NCBI GenBank assembly: GCA_020881915.1
Contig: JAJFPB010000004.1
Span: 4,650,001 to 4,714,000, forward strand
Reading direction: 5' to 3'
Origin: Paramyrothecium sp. XJ0827
Taxonomy: Eukaryota > Ascomycota > Sordariomycetes > Hypocreales > Stachybotryaceae
Length of the DNA stretch: 64,000 nt
The position numbers were made by a program, and so were the translations under genes. The notes below the pieces were generated by a model. The model was not told where the DNA came from. It saw nothing but the letters and a program-made list of their open reading frames with translations, and made no database searches. Positions within the stretch are counted from its first letter, which is position 1. Every line of letters begins with the position of its first letter. This document shows positions 11,301 through 23,427 of the stretch, in pieces.

Positions 11301-13047
11301 CGTCCATCCGCGCCGTTTGATCGGTAGACGAGGTCCCGCTGCGGGCCGTAGATGGTCGATCGTCGTCGTCCTTGGCGCGTTTCTCCAGCTCTTTGACCCG
11401 TCGCCGTAGCATCTTGTTGTCCCGCTGCAAGACGGCAATACTTGTTTTGAGGTCGACGTTTTCCGAAATCATCTCTTTGATGCCCTCTTCAGACAGCTTG
11501 TCCAGTCGGTCACTCAGAAACATGACTTTGAGCTTCAGGTCAAAATTCTCCTTGGAAAGCCTTTCTATCGTGCTGCTCTGCTCCTTGAGGGTCATGCTTC
11601 GACCGCCGGTGCGGCCGATGGTGCTTGTCCCAGAGGTAAAGGCCGCAGACGGCATGCGAGGTGTCTCCAATCCGCTCTTGAACTTGTATTCTTTGGCCAG
11701 AGACTCGGGCACCTGGACGTTCCTAACGTGCCTGGCAATCACCGTATCCGTCGGCACGTTGAGGTTCTCGCGAGAGGGCTTGGGAGTCTTGAGCAGCGCA
11801 TCGTCAGAGTTACGGCGGCGCTCGGGGCTGTCGACTTCGGCGAGGGGCTCGAGGGGTTGGCCGGGAGTCTCGGGGTAGTCGTCCCCCAGCGCCGAAGCCA
11901 TGCTGCCCGTGCTGACGGTCCTGTACATGGGGTTGCTGGAGGACCGGGTCATGCCCATAGCAGGGACCGCGCCACCAGTCTGGAGGGCGTAGTCGGCGCC
12001 CAGGCCAACGGTGTTATCGCTGCCGTCGTAGGATTCTGGATTGGTGACGAAGGAGGAGGTGGACGAGCGCTGGCTGCCGTATCGACTACGGAGGTACTTG
12101 GGGCGTTTGGCGCGCAGGGCATGTCCGGGGGTGTTGCCGGCGCGGTCTGAGAGGGAGTGGGATCGAGAGAGTGATGTGGAGTGTTCGCCTTCGGTGGCAG
12201 CGCTAGAGTTGGAGATGAAGGAATCGTCGCGGGAGAGCCCTTGGGCTCGGGCGGTGTTTTGGGGTTGGAGGTTGGTCGTGGTATCGTCCGCGATCGGCGA
12301 GTGGCCGTTTGTCGTGTACTTGTTCCTCGACGACGGTGTAGGTGAGCCGGTGCCAGTGCCAGCAGCACTCACGGCCCGAGAGATGGTCCTGGCGGCAGCG
12401 GCAGCAGTGGGCGACGAATCGAAGTTTTCGAGACCAGCGGTGGACGTGTCCCCACTGACGGCCGTGGAATCGTTTTCAAGAGGGTCCTGGTCGTGATCCT
12501 GGCCCTTGCCATCATCTAGATCTGGGGGCTGCTGGTATCCCCATTGCTGCTGCGGCGGTGGTGGTGGCTGCATGGCGGCCTTATTGGGCGAGTCGAACAG
12601 GTACGTGTCGTCGACCCCACCGCCGTCTGCAGAGGCGCGGCCCGTCGGGATGGGCGAGAGGGCGGGCAGGAAGCTCGACTCGACGTCCTTGAAGTGCTCG
12701 CGGAGAACGGCGGCCTCGGCGGTGGAGTCGTCGTGGAGGTCGTGGGTGCGGTCCATGGCGGCGAAGCTGGAGTCGTCCGGGGGCACATCAGCAGCGGCGG
12801 CGGCGGCGACGAGGTCCGACGCCGGCCCCGTTGGACTGACCGGTATAGGCGATTCTGGGTTCTTCGGGTGCTGTGGCGAAGGCGTGCGGGCGAAGGCGTG
12901 CGGTGCGTCCTGTGTTGGGGATGATGGTGTTTGAAGCGGCGCATCAGGCCGATCTTCTGTCTGCATCTGTGACGGCGACGGTGACGGCGACAGTGACACG
13001 CGCCGCGCCGTGGAGGGGCGTGATTCGATGGTCTCAGGGTCTGCCAT
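8399..13047 (-). CDS. apsB: ApsB/Mto1-type microtubule-organising protein
   Basis: Two exons (9622-13047 and 8399-9571) joined by a 50-nt intron (GTACTTAC...CTTGCCTAG) give 1532 aa. The first 480 residues are disordered and Ser/Pro/Thr-rich. A Cnn_1N (centrosomin motif 1) region starts near residue 484 (TIERLSKENFDLKLKVMFLS), followed by about 800 residues of coiled coil. The last 55 residues (RWLLRLRDMEYKLKLEREGR onward) match the Mto2-binding / MASC-type tail of Mto1. Proteins of this class bind the gamma-tubulin complex through Cnn_1N and place it at spindle pole bodies, septa and other organising centres; Aspergillus ApsB mutants misplace nuclei. Both diagnostic ends are present, so the gene looks complete. 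The start ATG is followed by an acidic, Ser-rich N-terminus typical of the family. Confidence 0.9.
9572..9621 (-). other. Intron of apsB
   Basis: 50 nt, donor GTACTTAC, acceptor CCTAG, with CTAAC 9 nt before the acceptor as branch point. Removing it joins SLLK to SIAKMQ and keeps the coiled-coil frame open. Confidence 0.85.
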
Positions 13048-14080
13048 GTCTCGAGCAGCACATCCTGCTGAGATGCAGGCTCAGATAGAAGAGAAAAGAA
13101 TTGTCAGGTCGTCCAATTGATCATATCCCCGAGCCAAACGCCATGGATTAATGATTGTCAGTAAACGAGCGATAATCAAAGCGACAAACTGGAGATGGTC
13201 AGAGCGAGAAAAAAAGGCAAAGCGCCGTAAGCAGCACAAGCAGGAGCGGGCGCCAGTGCCAGGCACTATGGCTCAGCGGCCTTTGGTTCCTTTTTTCCAG
13301 CGCTCAAGGCACTGTAAGGTAGCTTTGCCTACAGAGCAAGGCACTGTGGGGACGGGTTTCTGTTTTCAGCAAAAAGCAAACAAAAAGTGATGCTGCATGC
13401 GACCCGCCTGAGCTTTGCCAGCGCCTGGCCTAAACCAACAGCAGAAAAAAAAACACGGCGCATCCTTGCTCGCGAACCTTGTCGAGCACCACTTTTGGTT
13501 GGCCCGACACCCGCTATCTGATATCACCGATGCGCTTTCATAAGGATGATAAGGATAATAATGACGATGTGTCGAAGCAATGCACGAGATCTTAATGCAT
13601 AGCTAGAGACAGCACTGAAAAGTTGCAGACCGTTGAAGCGTTTCCAGTGCAGTGCTCCCTGCGCCGCATTGTATTGTCCTCAATGTCTCAGGTAGATTCT
13701 TCAGACTTGTTCCCAGCGATCTCATTGCAGATACAGATGGATGCCCATGGCGTTGCCTGACCATTGGTTTCCCACCCCGCATCAGGTACCGACAGTCCAG
13801 GACACGGCGCTCGGACCAACCATTTTGTCACTTCTTGCCATGGCATCTTCACATGTTGATGGCTTCTCTCTTCAGGGACACATGGTGTTAGCAGTCAACC
13901 CCTTCCCAATTGAAAACATGTGGCTGCAGCGAAGGTGTGTGCTCGAATATCATTATTTTATTTCATTGCTAGAGAGCGTTATCCAAGCGACCCATCTGGC
14001 GATACATTGACGTATCAAAAATGACCGTGTCATGACGAACTCCGACCCATTCCTATATACCTTATCCACAAAAAGGCAGC
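13048..14080. other. Intergenic, apsB promoter
   Basis: No supported gene. An A-rich run lies at 13442-13451. The region upstream of 13047 holds the apsB promoter, and the last 100 bases the 3' untranslated region of the next gene. Confidence 0.4.
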
Positions 14081-14461
14081 TTAGTTGGAGTACTTGCTGT
14101 CCACCTTACTTCTGCATTCCCAAACCACGTTAGCATCCGTACTACTTGGTCAAGTTTCGAAGCAACTGTACGTACCCCGAGAACTTCTCAAAGACGCCGC
14201 GGGCGGCGTCGGTGATCTTCTCGTCCGTCTTGGGATCGAAGTCGTGGCCGGCCCTCTTAGAGGCGGCGTCGAAGACTGCAAATCGTTAGCTACAGGGGCA
14301 CGATGACCTCGGATGGCCGCGAGGACAAAACGACCAGCAAACGGAACTGCCTCACTCTTGTCACCGTAGTCTTTCGACTCACCACCCTGCTGGGGTTTCT
14401 GCCCGGAGCTACTGGAGCCACCAGATTGGATATTCTTAGCGGCGTTCTTGAGAATGTCCAT
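14081..14461 (-). CDS. Conserved small fungal protein, 78 aa, function unknown
   Basis: Three exons (14356-14461, 14176-14275, 14081-14111) with introns of 80 and 64 nt. The product begins MDILKNAAKNIQ, has a Gly/Ser/Gln-rich linker, then FDAASKRAGHDFDPKTDEKI and ends SKVDSKYSN. This pattern (DILKNAAK... GGE.KDYGDK ... TDAARGVFEK) recurs in small hydrophilic proteins of many filamentous ascomycetes, whose role I do not know. It is soluble, with no signal peptide or membrane segment. The 31-nt last exon is supported by a clean acceptor (GGGAATGCAG) and an in-frame stop. A longer upstream reading frame exists but would add a hydrophobic leader not seen in this family. Confidence 0.8.
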
Positions 14462-16500
14462 GGCGAATAGTTTGGTGAGGAGGAAAGTGGTTGTCAAGGG
14501 GAGGATAGGTAAGGTATGTAGAGGATGTGAGATGTGAATGCTGAGGATGTGGATGAGGATGAAACGAAAGACAACCACGCCATATGACGCCGGATCAGGG
14601 TCCTTCTTATACTTCAACCCCCTCATCTCTCCTCTCCGCCCGTCCCGTCCGCAGATCGAGTGCCACGCGCATCAAGGCACCAAGCACCTCATCCGCGCCT
14701 GGCGTCCCCCACTTCCCAGTCCCCGTCGCCGTCCCCGTCCCATTCCCAGTTCCATGCGCAGTTGCTGGAGCTCCTAGCCTAGCTCCTAGCTCTCCAGCTC
14801 GACAGGACAGCATGCGCTGGAGCCGGCGCTACGTCATATCGAGACAAGCTCCCTTCCGCGCCTCGCAGCATACAGCCTACAGTGCCCCCCTCCACCAGGC
14901 CAAGAGGGTGGTATTCCACTGCAAGCTCGAGCTGTTTATCTCGGGTTCAGAAAAGACCGCAAAGTGCAATGCACAGCGGGCATGGCGAGCTGGGAGGTTG
15001 AGGGGTCCTGGATCCTTCATGCGGTCAAGGGGTCGAGCCCGTTCGGTGCGGCGTTGAGCTGCTGGTGCCGATATCAGTATCAGAGAGCATCTACCTTGTC
15101 TTCTCACTTACAGGCTCGTACTGTCACCTTCATGGTCGCATTGCCGTCTCAGTACTGAACAGCAACTCTGTGGATGGCCTAGCCCAAAGGTATTTCCTTG
15201 CTGGTCTTGATCGAGCCCAGCCCAGCAGGGTCAACTCGCAGCAGAAACAGGTCAGATTCATCGTGACCCGCCGATCCCTCTCTTGCATCACACCAAGCTT
15301 TCCTCCCCCCACCATATCCACCATCTCCGAATCATCTTAGCGCGCCAGCCCATTAATACCAAGCTTCGAGACCAACGCCAACGCCAACGCCAGGACATCC
15401 CGATGCATGCAGTAATAACGGCCTTGCCGGGCTGATCAAGTGAAGGAGAAACGAGAGAGCACGGAGGTCGTTCCAGCCCCTGCGTCCCGTTCATCCAGGT
15501 CCCTCCAAATTGTTAGCTCGGCCCCTCATGGCTGTGCATCGGATCGTTCGCGCTCCAGGGTCCGGCCGGGGTGAAGGGGGAGCGGGGGCCACCAGCCCAC
15601 CACCAGCTCAGGTGGACAGGGAAGGGCCGCACAAAAGCAGATTGACCCATGAGGGGCAGCCAGAGTTCTAGATCGTGCGCGGATGCACGTGCGGATGGAC
15701 TACTACGCATAGGCAAGCTGAAATCGGAGGTCCAATCTGACATTGCACCTCCGTAGCAGCAGCACATGCAGCTACAGCACAGCCCAGCACAGCACAGCTA
15801 ATAAGCTAACAAGGTAAGATAATTAAAGGCAGCCAGCCTTCTAAGCTTAGACCGTGGAACTCGAGGCACTGGAACACAGCCCGGCAGGCCGGCAGCTCTG
15901 GAATGCCTCTTAAATATACATTAGCCGGCGTCAATCCAGTGGGCATTGACGACATATCGGTGTTTAAGCCGCGGCTCCTGGTGGGCACACGCACTTGGCA
16001 GCCTCCCAATCTACGGACCGGCAAAGTAACAAGCACAAATACAGAGAATCAAGGCAGCAAGTCAACACCCGAGGTCGGCGGCAAAAAGTCCTCTCATTTC
16101 ATCTCGATATCTGGGAATTCCATCTCGATAGCCCATCGCCAATTGATCATCAAATGGCGTCACTAACTCAACACAAATCTGTAAAGACAGCTGGGCCAAA
16201 CTGTAGGCCGCTGAACAAGATGCTGCGATGCCCTTTTGTCTCAACACCGTCTGAATTGTCCATCAAACGCCTCGGTATGCTCCATGCAAAACAAAATTTC
16301 TTCCTTGTTACGTTTCTTTCCACAAAAAGTCAAATTCGAAAAAGGGCGCCCGCTGCCGTCATTACACCCTGACATCGTTGCCAATGTCCTCTCCGTATAT
16401 CGCTCGCTGAGGATGCATCGCTGAAATCGAATAAATGGGTAGGCCAGAGCCATGAACCAGACTCCTGTTGTCGGGTCCGCTTAGTTCATTCGGCCGGTCG
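14462..16500. other. Long intergenic region, nothing recognised
   Basis: About 2 kb without a supportable gene. It holds C/T-rich stretches with GTCCCC and CCGTCC words at 14700-14760, CAGCACAG repeats near 15770-15800, and otherwise unstructured sequence. Part is the promoter of the 78-aa protein gene; the right end is the 3' flank of the MARVEL gene. Confidence 0.4.
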
Positions 16501-17222
16501 TCATGAGTCGACAAATACCTGGTACGCCATGACCATGATCCAGAACAGGAAGATGATGCCTGTCAACGCCATGGCAAATACGAGATGCCACGACTGACCT
16601 ACGACAGAGTTAGCAACAGTCGTGCCTCCTATTTTTCTTGGGGGTACAGAGTGAAAGAGAAAATACTCACAAATGCTCTTCTGCTGTAGCCACGCCAGTG
16701 TCTCCATCGTCTGCCCTGTCGGGTTCTGGTTGAAGACGTGCAGGTTGCAGCTGCTCTGCACTGATCCATTGGGCCCCCAGAGCTGGATGGCCACGATGAT
16801 CAGGCCCACCAACCATAGCACGAACATGATGAAGGCGCCGATCATGACAATGGCGGGTAGTAGGCGGCGTGTGGCGATGAGGTAGAACAGCCCGGCGATG
16901 AAGAGGATTCCGAGGGCGCTGACGGTCATGAAGTAGGGGAAGTACCTAGAGCGAGTTTAGTTTTCTGACTCGAGAGGGCCCGACCGGTGTTCGAGCTCGG
17001 TAGGGAGGGATAGGCGGCTTACCATGGGATGGGCAGGCGGAGCTGGTTCTGGATGACGATAAAGTTGCCAAACACGCCCATGATGCTCGCCGAGGCCAGC
17101 AGCATGACGACGATCCAGATGTTGAGCTGCAGCGGCGGCCAGTTGTAGGTGCGGACATGGCTGACCATGCGGCGGCTGTACATGTAGGAGCTGCCGCTCA
17201 CCGATGACGTTGCGGCAGCCAT
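16501..17222 (-). CDS. MARVEL-type four-helix membrane protein
   Basis: Three exons (17023-17222, 16671-16945, 16501-16598), introns of 77 and 72 nt, product 190 aa. There are four hydrophobic segments: about residues 33-60 (IWIVVMLLASASIMGVFGNF), 74-92, 97-125 (IVMIGAFIMFVLWLVGLIIV) and 165-185 (FAMALTGIIFLFWIMVMAY). A short extracellular loop with two Cys lies between helices 3 and 4. This length and topology are those of fungal MARVEL-domain proteins, which act in membrane apposition and plasma-membrane domains. No enzyme motif is present. Both junctions restore hydrophobic or conserved sequence (PW-YFPYF and SIC-QSWHL). Naming a specific homologue is not possible from sequence alone. Confidence 0.8.
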
Positions 17223-19259
17223 TGTGATCTTGGTGCACTCAGGTGTGCCCGTAGGTGGTAGGTGGTAGGCGTGTGAGGCGAGGCAATCAGTGCGGTGCGT
17301 TGCGGTGCGGTACCGGCGTGGTGATGTCTTTGGAGGGGTAGAGATGTCGTGTTGTAGCCCAATGTCACAAACGCTCAATGCCCAGAGGATTTTCTTTCGG
17401 TGTGTCCTTCTCTTTTATTACGCTTTCGTGTTCAGAACAGCTCCGAAAAAGCAGTATCTCTCGCTATCGTCAATCGTCGTTGTCGTTTCGTTTCGGTTCG
17501 TCAAGTCGTCGTCGTGCTCAATCCGTCGAAGAATAGCACCAAAAAAGTAGTCGTCTCGGGCGACAAGCCAAGCAAGGCTCTTCCTTTTTGTTATTTTTCT
17601 CTTTGTTTTCTCCCTTGGGATGCAGAGCTCCCAATCCCAACCGATGGAGCCGTCTGCGTCCGGCCCAATCCCAACCCCGGGAGAAGCCTGCCACGTCAGG
17701 ACCTGCAGCGAACCCGGTCGTCTGCTGCACCCAATGGGAGCAAAAAAAGCAAGAGGCGGGCAGGGAAAGGAGAGCAAGAAAAATGCTGTGACTGTTTGGA
17801 GTTGTCGTAGGTGGAGCTTCGCAGGAATGGCGTTCTTCTCGCCTTGGCTATGCAGTGTGATCGCGAGATGTGTTCGATGATGCCGTGAAGGCCAAGCTGT
17901 TGGGCCGAAGCAAGGATATGCCCGTACGAGGTAGAGACGAGAGGTTGGCTCAAGAACAGAGAGGCCCCGTGACCAAGCTAAAAGGTTCTCGAGGTAAGGA
18001 TGTGCTTGCTCATGAGCTTTCTACTCTTCTCCTTATTTTTTTCTGGATCTGCTTTGCCTAGTCGATTTGGCACAGTTGCACAGACGCAGAACGAGTTGCA
18101 GGGAAGAAGCTTCTTTGGGGGGAGAAGCCGAAATGTGAGGGACGGGCGCGGTTGACCCGACGACCCGCAACCGACCCCCCTGCCCTGCCAGGCCTGGCCT
18201 TAGCCGCTGCCGCTGCAGACGACCCCTGTTCGATTTAAGGTATCTGCTGTAAAGGTGCCCATGCGAACACGTTGGCGGTGATGCCTCACAGGACAACTGT
18301 CCGGCATGCAAGCAAAATCAAGAAAATGCGCGTGTAAGAAATCTCAGAATGCATCATCAAAACATCCATCCCTGGCATTTTTCCCTCGTTGATCCGTGGT
18401 CAGCGAAACGCGACAATCCCCCAACCACCCCGAGATTTCCAGATTTCCCACTAGAAGGCCCGTCGTCCGGGGAGGTTGGGCTGGGGCCCGTCCCCCCTAC
18501 GAGGACCTAAAAGCTTAGCGGACCCTCCTGCTGGGCAGCTCAGTCTAATCAGGGGCCTGGCCATCGCCCGCGTCCGCTCTTCCGGGACCGCGTCGCAGCA
18601 AGAGCCGGTGGAGCCTCGCTGAGGGCCCTGGTCGAGCTCCGAGGCCGCCGTTGCGTCGGTCTTGAAATGCGCGTGGCTGGACAAGGGGGTCGGCGTTCGT
18701 TCGGACCCTCCGCCGATTCTGCTCTTCCGTTCCGGGGGCTGGTCATGTGGCTGCGTTGTGAGGCGAGGCTGTCGAGCAGAGCATAGACACAGGTCTGTAA
18801 CTGTGCTAATCAATTGGCCAAACAATTTTTTTTTTTTTGGACGAGGCTGTCCTCTTTATGGCACGGACACAACTCCAGCCATTCTCTACTGGACTGTGAC
18901 GTCGGCTGGGGTTGGGCGACCCAACAGAGTGGCAGCCCAACCTCCAACACCAACATCACTTACAACGGTTGCAGGCCAATCCAGCGAGCGCCAAATGCTC
19001 AATCACTCAAATCTCACTCAAATCTCATTCTCAACGAAGAAATCCGGCGCTGTGAACATGGACAGAGTGTATTATGCGTCGGCCGGGCCTCTGCCTGACC
19101 ATCGTCTGCGCCCGCGCGCAATGCAATCCGTCTAAATCTACCACTTTTCCAGCCCCTCATGGGGCCGATTGACAAGAGCCTACCCTAATAATTCAGTACA
19201 GCGCCGTCTCCCTATAGACTAAACAGGATACCCAATATCTTTTTCCTCCCCAATCCCTC
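17223..19259. other. Long intergenic region, nothing recognised
   Basis: About 2 kb. It includes the MARVEL gene promoter (17223-17600), a T-rich run at 18826-18838 and the 3' flank of the arginase gene. Open frames on both strands are short, overlapping and without motifs. Confidence 0.4.
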
Positions 19260-20391
19260 TCACAGCAGAGTGTCGCCCAGCGCGCACCGCACGATCGAGC
19301 ATCCCGCGCGCACCGTCTCGTGTGCGCCGACGTCCTCCTTGGGCGCCAGCTTGGGGTTGACCTCGACCAAGTCCACCGCCACCAGGTTGCCCGTCTCGTG
19401 CACGCACTCGCAGATGTAGTCGCCCTCGCGCAGCGTCAGACCTCCGCGCACGGGCGTGCCGGTGCTGGGTGCCCACATGGGGTCCAGCGCGTCCACGTCG
19501 AATGACAGGTGGATGGGGGTGTCGTCGCCGATGTGTGCGAGCGCCATCTCCATGACGCGACCGATGCCGTGGCTGCGACCCAATGCTTGTTAGTACATTC
19601 CCATTTGCGAGCTGAGTGGGTGGGTGGAGGTGGATGGAGAGCACGTACCGGTCAATGTCAAACATGGAAAACGCCTTGATGCCATTCTCCCTGAGGATGC
19701 GCTTCTCACCCACGTCGACGTCGCGGAGGCCGATGTACACCAGCTTCTTGACGCTGATGCGCATGTCGTCGGTGATCCAGCCGAAAAAGTCCTCGTTGTC
19801 GTCGCGGGCCAAGCCGGTCAGGAAGGACACGGGCATGCCGTGGATATTGCCGCTGTCGCTCGTCTCGGGGGTGTTGATGTCGGCGTGGGCGTCGACCCAG
19901 ATGACGGCAATGTCGCGGCCGATGCGCTCGCGGGTGCCCTTTGCGGTACCGGCAATGGTGCCGACGGCGATGCTGTGGTCGCCGCCCAGCGTCAGGACGA
20001 GGCGGCCCTTGGCGGCGTGCTCGTACGTCTGCTCAGCGATGCGGCGGGTGACGGCCGAGACGGCGCGCGGGTTCTTCATCTTGCGGTAGTCCGGGTCATC
20101 GGCGGGTGCCAGGTCCGTGTACAGATGCACCGTGTCGTCACCGTGCAGCTTGTAGCCAAGCTCATCGCGCAGCTGCGTCAGGAGACCCGACTGAATGAGG
20201 GCAGCGGGCGCAGCGTCGACACCGGGCTTGCACTGCGCGGTTGACGAGGGAGTCAGCAGGGGATGCCCTCAAAGGTTGGTCGAGATTGGCGGAGGGAGAA
20301 AGCTTACCTGACCGCCAGAGAAACCGACGGCAACGACGCCGAGATCCTCTGGGTGAGAGAGGAACTTGCTCTTGACGAAGCTGTGATTCAT
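19260..20391 (-). CDS. CAR1: Arginase (L-arginine amidinohydrolase)
   Basis: Three exons (20308-20391, 19649-20232, 19260-19572) with introns of 75 and 76 nt; product 326 aa, the usual arginase length. It hydrolyses arginine to ornithine and urea in the cytosol, using two Mn2+ ions. All ligand motifs are visible: GGDHS with His114; DAHAD with Asp142, His144 and Asp146; and SFDVDALDP with Asp248 and Asp250. The N-terminal GVVAVGFSGGQ...GVDAAPAALIQSGL is also arginase-like. The first intron splits the GGQ/CKPGVD region and the second lies in FDIDR/HGIGRVM. The CT-rich stretch on the coding strand upstream of the ATG may be a fungal promoter element. The symbol is the yeast name; other fungi use agaA or aga-1. 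Confidence 0.95.
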
Positions 20392-20520
20392 GGCTGCTGT
20401 TGTGGTGACGAAAATGGACGGTAAAAGGGTATTCGGATCTTTTTTTTTTCTTCCCTTCGATCTTATCGGATGGAGGGGCAGTCAAGCTGGCGATGCGCAA
20501 TGACGTGGGAGGGGTAAAAA

Positions 20521-20632
20521 AGAGGTGAGGCAGGTGAGGTGAGGACGATGATGATGGTGGAGAGGAAGAGAAGAAGAAGAAGAAAAAAGTTGAGGAAGAG
20601 AAGGAGGAGGCAGTAGAAAAAGAAGAAGAGGC
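20521..20632. repeat. Purine-rich low-complexity tract
   Basis: GAGGTGAGG, GATGATGATG and GAAGAAGAAGA words make an almost pure A/G strand of about 110 nt. On the arginase coding strand it is a CT-rich tract 130-240 nt upstream of the ATG. Confidence 0.7.
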
Positions 20633-20701
20633 AGGGCCAAGGGGGAAAACGAGGGAAATTCCTACGTGGTCATGAGGTTGAAGCGAAACCCAAGCGCATC
20701 C

Positions 20702-20744
20702 AAGCTATACTCCTAAGTGCAAGTAAGCTATACTCCTAAGTGCA
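20702..20744. repeat. Tandem repeat, 20-bp unit in two copies
   Basis: AAGCTATACTCCTAAGTGCA occurs at 20702-20721 and again, exactly, at 20725-20744 (period 23). Confidence 0.8.
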
Positions 20745-20956
20745 GGTGGATCTGATGCTGGATCGCGAGAGGACGAGAGTAGCATGTTTGAGTGATCAAA
20801 GGGCGTGGGACGTGGCCAGCACGGCTTCAATCGGCACGGCCAGTCTTTGTCACACGAAAAAGACGGTTCAGGTATGGGCATTGCGTGTGTGGTGTGTATC
20901 TTGGCTTTTTCGGCTCCCTCTTGGCTTGGCCCGTGGACGTCTTGGGTTATCTGACA

Positions 20957-21000
20957 GCATGGGCATGGGCATGGGCATCAGCATCAGCATCAGCATCAGC
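20957..21000. repeat. Hexamer microsatellite GGGCAT/CAGCAT
   Basis: GCAT followed by three GGGCAT and three CAGCAT units and a partial unit, a run of about 44 nt. Confidence 0.75.
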
Positions 21001-21845
21001 CTCGCAGCAGACAGGCCGAATGCGTCGTATTCCACTACCACCATCCCCCAGAAAGATATCTGCATGCGACTTTGGTGCGAGGCGTGGTACATGATAAGCT
21101 TCCGATAAGGCAGGGAGTGTATCAGGCAGTAGTCAGTACCTGTAGGTACGGGAGCGACCCAACGGATCCCCGTAGCGACCCATCAGAATAACTTCCGACG
21201 GGAACGGTCCAAAACCACGCAGGATGCGATTCTGCTTCCTTTCCAATATTGTCCTGCATGTCGGAAAGCCACTTATCGCATCCAGCTGCACAAGCAAGGC
21301 TGCGAATCAAGGCACGAACCGCCGTGCAGCCGCATGGTCCAGAGACGGGCAACGATCGACCCCAGCGGAACTGGGGACGGCTTCGGAATGCTCCAATCCC
21401 TGCTAGCCCGGCCGAACCGCCGACGGAAGCCGTTGTGCTTACCTCAGCGGGGCCGGCGAGCTCACGACCATGGTGTTGTGTATAGGGTAGGTGTGAGAAG
21501 CGAGGGCGAGGAGCACTGCGTTCATTTGCTGAAGAAAAACGTCTGCCCAGCACAGCGCAAAGTGACCTACAAAGTAATTGATGGACTAAAGCACTCTTTT
21601 TTTCATCGTAATAAACAGATTTCTATTGCGCCCTACTCGAAGTCTTAGAAAACTAGCTTTCGCATCGTGGCTTGTTCGCTCACATTCCTCTTCCTCAGGC
21701 CGTCCTGAACATGCAGAAGCCTGAATGGGATGAGAAGCTTTTCAAGATTGACCTGACATAACATGCATGGAGGTTTCTTCTTCCCAAAGAATTTGGATAT
21801 GACGGCGCAGAAGCATGCACGTCTTCATGGGATGCACAGACCATT

Positions 21846-22389
21846 AATCTTCGGGGTTGGACTCATTTTCACTTCTCCTGTCAAGTAAGCTAGGCAATAT
21901 GGCTGCTGTGACACTTCTATGCGAATGCGGTGTTGATCCCTCCATACTTGATTCCGATGGAGTGCCCCCGTTACATTGCTCGGGTGTGACGGGGACTGAA
22001 GACATGGTATAACGCGACTTCTCTTGTCTATGAGGCACAGAAATCGGTTCACGGGCCCTCTCTTGGGGTTCTACTCCTCTTCACATAGGTGTGTTTCGTT
22101 AGACTGAGACGTTCATAAAAAAGTGATGGATGATGGTGTCAATGCCGAGGCCTAGTTTTAGGAAGGAAAGACACCACTCTCGTGCGATTTTCACGACGGC
22201 ATGCTGACATCATTGCGACTCTTCTCGAGAATGGTGCTCGGTTTAATGTCCTTTAATATTGGGGCTCGTCTGCGCTTCACCAGGCAGGACATTCACTAAT
22301 GTTGATCAGTTTGGAGGTGCTGCCAAGGGGAAAAGCTCCTGCACAGATGCTGTCTTCCATCTTTTGACGAAACAGCAAATCATTCAATG
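21846..22389 (+). pseudogene. Ankyrin-repeat gene relic
   Basis: Ankyrin-type segments follow one another on the plus strand in changing frames with in-frame stops: NLRGWTHFHFSC (21846), AAVTLLCECGVDPSILDSDG then VPPLHC (frame of 21893), STPLHIGVF (about 22070), MDDGVNAEA and EGKTPLSC (about 22125-22180), ADIIATLLENGARFN (about 22203) and SSALHQAGH (about 22268). These match the ankyrin consensus (G.TPLH..., ...LL..GAD.N...). At least three frames are used and stops fall inside repeats, so the gene cannot be live in this form. It ends about 1 kb from the 3' end of the NLR gene on the opposite strand. It may be the remains of an ankyrin-bearing NLR or of a stand-alone ankyrin protein. Confidence 0.6.
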
Positions 22390-23427
22390 AAATCTAGAGG
22401 ACAGTTTGTCAAAGGCACTACAACTAGGTGACTTGCGGTACGCTTGGTTTCCGAGGATCAGAGGAGTTGTGCACTTGGGTCAACTCATCAAGAATTCTGA
22501 ACAGTGAATCACTGTTACTGGAATTAAGAATTGCCTGAAAACCCTTGTCGTCCATAGTTGATGTTCAATGAAATGGTTACAGCATTTCCTGCCAAGGCTC
22601 CCTTTCTCTTCTATGAGCTCAGAAGTGAGTTTATGCTAGAATGTCTCAGTATGCCCCCAAAACGAATGGGGAATGCTTAAAATCTAGCTCTAATTAATTG
22701 AATAATGTTACTGTAGAAGTATTGGCGTCTATAGTGAAAATTGCTCCCGATATGGCGTAATTCCCATGGTTCAATGCCATTAAGAACTAAGTTAAGGTGA
22801 ATGGCATTCGGGGAAACCCCAGTTACAGTTGCTTTTAAAGGGATAAGCTGACGCCGAGGAGTACCTTTCGTAAAACCGAAGTCCATGGCAGCGTTCAGCA
22901 GCTAGTCAAAGCGCGCATCATTGATGATGTGCGGCCTCTGACTTTCCAAGTCTTCGACTTGCGCCTCATGTCGGACCGCATTCGTGCCCGGCTGCAGTAC
23001 GAAAATAAAGTCCACGGGGGAGACGGTACACGAAGCTTTGAGGAATTTCATCAATGTATTGACCGTTCTTGGAGCTGGTCTGCCACTTCGCCTCTGAGGG
23101 TCATGCATGACGTGAGTCCACACTTCATGACCTGGCATGACTACACTTGGGTACAGAGACGCTCACAAACGAGTAGGACAAGATTGACGATAATACGTTC
23201 AAATCGTAGTCTGAGAAGTCAGTTCCACGCTTTGGGGGACGGCATGACGGGAGCAAACGTGTTTAGGCGTATCTCATGTTCTATTTGTGGTTCAGTCTGA
23301 CTACCGGGTATTGTAACATCCTTCATAAGGAGGAAATACTACTAGGCAGGAGGGACTTGATTGCTGCCCGGTACATGCATACGTGAAAGGGAGAGGACGA
23401 ACAATCCAAATTCAAGACAAGACTAGC
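22390..23427. other. Intergenic between ankyrin relic and NLR
   Basis: AT-rich, no supported gene. Open frames on both strands (for example minus 22677-22886 and 22902-23138) read like possible protein remnants but match nothing I know. Confidence 0.35.

Larger units (their letters stand above)
20392..21820. other. Intergenic, arginase promoter and simple repeats
   Basis: The left part is the arginase promoter, very purine-rich on the plus strand. It also contains two short tandem repeats listed separately. A minus-strand open frame at 21122-21553 has a GTG, not ATG, start and no motif. No gene is supported. Confidence 0.4.

Noticed and set aside
19624..20244. 206-codon plus-strand frame opposite arginase
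   Set aside because: Val/Asp/Ala-rich mirror of a GC-rich gene whose own strand carries all arginase motifs.
21122..21553. 143-codon minus-strand frame upstream of the ankyrin relic
   Set aside because: Begins with GTG, biased composition, no motif.
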